From: PFJX01 sp031426735
GTDB lineage: Bacteria > Pseudomonadota > Gammaproteobacteria > Burkholderiales > Thiobacillaceae
DNA length: 64,000 bases
Direction of reading: 5' to 3'
Assembly (NCBI GenBank): GCA_031426735.1
Contig: JASJPK010000078.1
Location: 36,917 to 100,916 of the forward strand
The translations under genes and the position numbers were made by a program. Shown piece after piece: positions 61,269-64,000 of this stretch; within the stretch, counting starts at the first letter, position 1; the number at the start of each line of letters is the position of its first letter. A model generated the notes under the pieces. It was given only the letters and a program-made list of their open reading frames with translations, did no database searches and had not been told where the DNA came from.

Positions 61269-62441
61269 TCAGGCTTGTTCCAGGGCGATACGCTTGTAGA
61301 GCGCGGCGATGACGTCGGACTGGGTGACCATGCCGACGACCCGGAGGCCCGCGTCCAGCACCGGAATATGGTGCATGCCCAGGTCGGACAGGCTGAGGGC
61401 CAGTTCGGAGATCGGGGTATCGACGCGGGCTGCGCCCACCCGCGCGGTCATGGCGGTCATGATCTGCCCCACCACTTCCGCCTTCTCCGAGGAATCGCCC
61501 GGTGTGCGCCGCAGCAATCCCTGCAGCCGCACCGCCAGGCCGGCTGCCGTGGTGTCGTCCATCTGGCGCAGGTAGTCCGCCACCGTCAGGATGCCAATCA
61601 GGCGGCCGAAACTGTCCGCCACGGGAAGCGCCTTGATCTTGTGGGCTCGCAACAGATTCCAGGCATCTTCCAGCGCGGTGCCGAACTCCACGGTAACGAT
61701 GTCGCGCGACATGATGTCGCCGCAGGTCAGGCCAAGGTGGCGGTTGAATGCGTGATCCACCGCCAGGTTGTACAGACGCACCAGTTCGCCTTCCTGAATG
61801 TCCACGAAGGTATTCAGGGAGAGAATCGCCTTCTTCAGGTCGGTGTGGGTCAGGCCGATGCGCGACATGGGGGACGCATCCCCGGTGCGATGGAGATTGC
61901 CTTGCGCCGATTCCGGCGTGAACGGGTAGCGGCGGCCGAGCACGAGGTTGTTGACGAGAACCGCCGCCAACAGCATGACGGCCATGTTCACGAACACCAG
62001 CGCCATGGTCGGCAAAATGCGCTCAAGCGGATAGGGGCCATCCAGCACCAGAAACAAGGCCAGCGCGCCGCCCGGAGGGTGGAAGCAGTTGAGCCGGGCC
62101 ATCAGCCAGATACTGACCGCCACCGCCACGGCAGCCGCGAGCTGGGGCCAGGGAAACAGCAGAGAACTGGCCAGCGCCGCCGTCGTCGCCACCAGATAAC
62201 CGCCCATCACCGACCAGGGTTGGGCCAGGGGGCTATGCGACAGGGCGAACAGAATCACCATGCTGGCCCCGACCGGGGCAATCAGCCAATGGGATGCGAC
62301 CGGAAGAGCGTGTAACAACCCTCCGCACACGCCCATGCCCAGCAGCGCGCCCAATGCTGAGCGCCAGCGTTCCGCCGGCGACAGGGCGATGGTATCGGCC
62401 AGCAGGTAGCGGCGGGCGAAGGCGTGCAACCAGTTGATCAT
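61269..62441 (-). CDS. HPP-family membrane protein with CBS pair
   Basis: The 390-residue protein has an N-terminal HPP domain of four membrane helices, here with CFHPPGG (about 120-126), the family signature. Two CBS modules follow at about 230-300 (CGDIMSRDIVTVEFG) and 325-385 (MTAMTARVGAARVDTPISEL). The HPP family includes plastid and cyanobacterial nitrite transporters; the CBS pair usually senses adenine nucleotides. ATG 62441 with GGAG is preferred over the open frame upstream. Confidence 0.88.
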   Translation of the reverse strand: MINWLHAFARRYLLADTIALSPAERWRSALGALLGMGVCGGLLHALPVASHWLIAPVGASMVILFALSHSPLAQPWSVMGGYLVATTAALASSLLFPWPQLAAAVAVAVSIWLMARLNCFHPPGGALALFLVLDGPYPLERILPTMALVFVNMAVMLLAAVLVNNLVLGRRYPFTPESAQGNLHRTGDASPMSRIGLTHTDLKKAILSLNTFVDIQEGELVRLYNLAVDHAFNRHLGLTCGDIMSRDIVTVEFGTALEDAWNLLRAHKIKALPVADSFGRLIGILTVADYLRQMDDTTAAGLAVRLQGLLRRTPGDSSEKAEVVGQIMTAMTARVGAARVDTPISELALSLSDLGMHHIPVLDAGLRVVGMVTQSDVIAALYKRIALEQA

Positions 62442-62592
62442 GCGATTCTCCAGAGCGCGGTCGGTGTCACGCCCAGCACCGCCGTAGCCGGGTGAAGACA
62501 ATTGTTTTGTCGAGGAATAAGGGACTCGGGGTCGCCTATTCACTGATTCACTTTGTCGAGACGCGCATTGAACCGGAGAGTCTGTGCATCGC

Positions 62593-62779
62593 GCATTGAC
62601 CTTGGGCAGAACGCTCGGGAATATTCGTAGCTTCGCCCCGGTCTACACCTTTGGCGCGGGCATCGAGGTGTTGCGGGTTTTCAACGCCGCCTCCAACTCG
62701 TTGAACTGAGGGGGCATCATATGAAAACCGGCCTTTGGCCTGGCAGCGGGTCGGCGCAGCGGCCCGCATGGAAGGTTAG
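62593..62779 (+). pseudogene. Decayed second copy of the HTH regulator and peptide cassette
   Basis: LGQNARE (62601-62621) matches the regulator's LGENAVRR, and a shifted frame then reads EVLRVFNAASNSLN, stop at 62709, against the regulator's ETLRIANTAPVALN, stop. Twelve bases on, ATGAAAACC repeats the start of the peptide gene. After an internal deletion another frame reads LAWQRVGAAARMEG, stop (62735-62779), against LAWQRVGAPIRLEG, stop. Both genes are broken. It lies in the 380-base gap between the HPP and DUF1015 genes; no further gene is seen in that gap. Confidence 0.75.
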
Positions 62780-62821
62780 TCACGCGCGGCAGGGGGCGCG
62801 CGGCGCACCCTGCCAAATCAC

Positions 62822-64000
62822 TCACAAACAGTGCGACGCCAGGCCGTCGGCCAGCTTGGGCTCGAACCAGGTCGATTTCGGCGGCATGACTTCGTTGGCG
62901 TCGGCCACCGCCATCAGGTCTTCCATGCCGGTCGCATGCAGCGCCAGGGCCAGCGCCATTTCGCCGGAGTTGACCCGTTTTTCGAGTTCGCTCAAGCCGC
63001 GGATGCCGCCGACGAAGTCGATGCGCTTGTCGCGGCGCGGATCGTCGATGCCGAGAATCGGCGCGATCAGGTTGTTCTGCAGCAGGCTGACGTCGAGCCG
63101 GCCGACCGGGTCGTGCGGAATCAGGTCGGCACGGATGGTCAGCTTCATCCAGCGGCCGTTCAGGTACAGGCCGAACTCGCCCGGCTGCGCCGGCTTGACG
63201 GCCGCAACCGCCATTTCGATCATGAAACTTTCCGCCACGCGCGCCATGAATTCCGGTTCGGACAAGCCGTTCAGATCCTTGATGACGCGGTTGTAATCGA
63301 GGATGCGCATCTGGTGATGCGGGAAGATCACCGACAGGAAATAGTTGTAGGCCTCGTCGCCCGTGTGCGCAGAATTCGCGGCGCGGCGCGCGGCGCAGAT
63401 GCGACTGGCGGAAGCAGAACGGTGATGGCCGTCGGCGATGTACAAGGCCGGCATCGCATCGAACAGTTCGGTCAAACGGGCCAGCGTGGCGACGTCGCGG
63501 ATCGCCCACAACGTGTGGCGCACGCCCGACTCGGCCACCCCGTCGGCATCCGGCGTCGCCTGCGTGGCCACGGCAAGGATGGCGTCCACTTCAGGTTGAT
63601 GCGGATAAGCCAGCAGGACCGGCCCGGTCTGGGCGTTCAGCGCTTCGATCTGGCGAACACGGTCGTCTTCCTTGTCCGGGCGGGTGAACTCGTGTTTGCG
63701 GATGCGATTGGTGTCGTAGTCGGCAACGCTGGCGGCAGCGACCAGGCCGACCTGGACATGCTCGCCCATGATCAGGCGGTAGGCGTAATAACACGCCTGC
63801 TCGTCCTGCTTCAGCACGCCGGCGGCAATCATCTTCTGCAGGTTTTCCGCCGCTTTCGCATAGACCTCGGGTGCGTACGGATCGGTGTCCGGCGGCAGGT
63901 CGATTTCCGGCTTGGAAATGTGCAGAAAACTCCATGGCCGCCCTGCCGCCAACACGCGCGCTTCGGCGGTATTGAGCACGTCGTAGGGCGGTGCGATGAC
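62822..64000 (-). CDS. DUF1015 family protein (5' end cut by window edge)
   Basis: The gene continues past position 64000: the frame begins with VIAPPYDVLNTAEA, where full proteins have a further 20-30 residues. The visible 393 residues have the family blocks IADGHHRSASASRI (near 190) and SVIFPHHQMRILDYNR. DUF1015 proteins act as kinases of small metabolites in some annotations (SerK-like); here function is not inferred. GC-rich and ordinary for the chromosome. Confidence 0.9.
   Translation of the reverse strand, partial: VIAPPYDVLNTAEARVLAAGRPWSFLHISKPEIDLPPDTDPYAPEVYAKAAENLQKMIAAGVLKQDEQACYYAYRLIMGEHVQVGLVAAASVADYDTNRIRKHEFTRPDKEDDRVRQIEALNAQTGPVLLAYPHQPEVDAILAVATQATPDADGVAESGVRHTLWAIRDVATLARLTELFDAMPALYIADGHHRSASASRICAARRAANSAHTGDEAYNYFLSVIFPHHQMRILDYNRVIKDLNGLSEPEFMARVAESFMIEMAVAAVKPAQPGEFGLYLNGRWMKLTIRADLIPHDPVGRLDVSLLQNNLIAPILGIDDPRRDKRIDFVGGIRGLSELEKRVNSGEMALALALHATGMEDLMAVADANEVMPPKSTWFEPKLADGLASHCL

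Noticed and set aside
62721..63296. A 191-codon plus-strand frame after the decayed cassette
   Set aside because: Starts at the peptide relic's ATG but then runs antisense to the DUF1015 gene; no similarity of its own.

Overview
The window looks like a chromosomal segment of a betaproteobacterium. The evidence is the gene order sdhCDAB-sdhE-gltA-sucA, the rluD-pgeF pair divergent from bamD, dapC-dapD, and a synthetase-type relA. Housekeeping genes are GC-rich. The polysaccharide locus in the middle is clearly more AT-rich in places (about 20.7-23.5 kb), as expected for exchanged surface-glycan genes. I place the organism no lower than class with confidence.

Layout. 0.1-7.7 kb: a TCA-cycle operon on the minus strand (sdhC, sdhD, sdhA, sdhB, sdhE, gltA, sucA) closed by a strong terminator; sucB does not follow within the window. 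7.9-9.3 kb: an unusual fusion of an HTH-like N-terminus with a [2Fe-2S] ferredoxin and a degenerate flavin reductase. 9.4-14.3 kb: recJ, then mnmA, nudJ and rimO (RNA and ribosome modification, nucleotide hydrolysis). 14.3-43.7 kb: a large surface-polysaccharide locus, all on the minus strand. It reads from an outer-membrane barrel, an SLBB/Wza-type export protein and a Wzz-like chain-length protein, through GDP-fucose genes (gmd, fcl) and a CMP-legionaminic-acid-type pathway (legB, legC, legG, legI, ptmE, legF, with a methyltransferase, a FemAB-like acyltransferase and a small CBS-like protein), to a capsule-type glycosyltransferase, Wzx, two acetyltransferases, a sulfotransferase-like protein, Wzy, a glycosyltransferase, an epimerase, a WecG/TagA-type transferase, a Fic protein with palindromic boxes over its start, and WecA. 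43.8-56 kb: an ODP-type di-iron protein, a ZIP transporter, pgeF, rluD, bamD, relA, a c-type cytochrome, a glyoxalase-fold protein, an EamA transporter, dapC, dapD and two HDOD proteins. 56-64 kb: a fused 5-oxoprolinase/hydantoinase, an XRE-like regulator with small secreted peptides and a decayed second copy of that cassette, an HPP-CBS membrane protein and the partial 3' part of a DUF1015 gene.

How the parts work together. The polysaccharide locus can be read as a Wzx/Wzy-type pathway: WecA primes undecaprenyl phosphate with a sugar-1-phosphate, glycosyltransferases add fucose-type and nonulosonic-acid-type sugars, Wzx flips the unit, Wzy and the Wzz-like protein set polymer length, and the SLBB protein with the barrel probably carries it across the outer membrane. 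Many genes are joined by 1-11 base overlaps, often with GTG or TTG starts.

The strongest unexplained signals are: (i) palindromic intergenic-type repeats sitting in frame inside two protein genes (gmd and the 5-oxoprolinase gene), with a third copy supplying the oxoprolinase stop codon; (ii) an XRE-like regulator plus 58-residue secreted peptide cassette with a degraded duplicate that still shows the peptide's C-terminal motif; (iii) paired CTCCGC/GCGGAG boxes over the fic start; (iv) the HTH-ferredoxin-reductase fusion that has lost the usual FAD and NAD(P) signatures; and (v) a legionaminic-acid pathway in which no ordinary LegH is seen and a FemAB-like acyltransferase and a CBS fragment sit instead.
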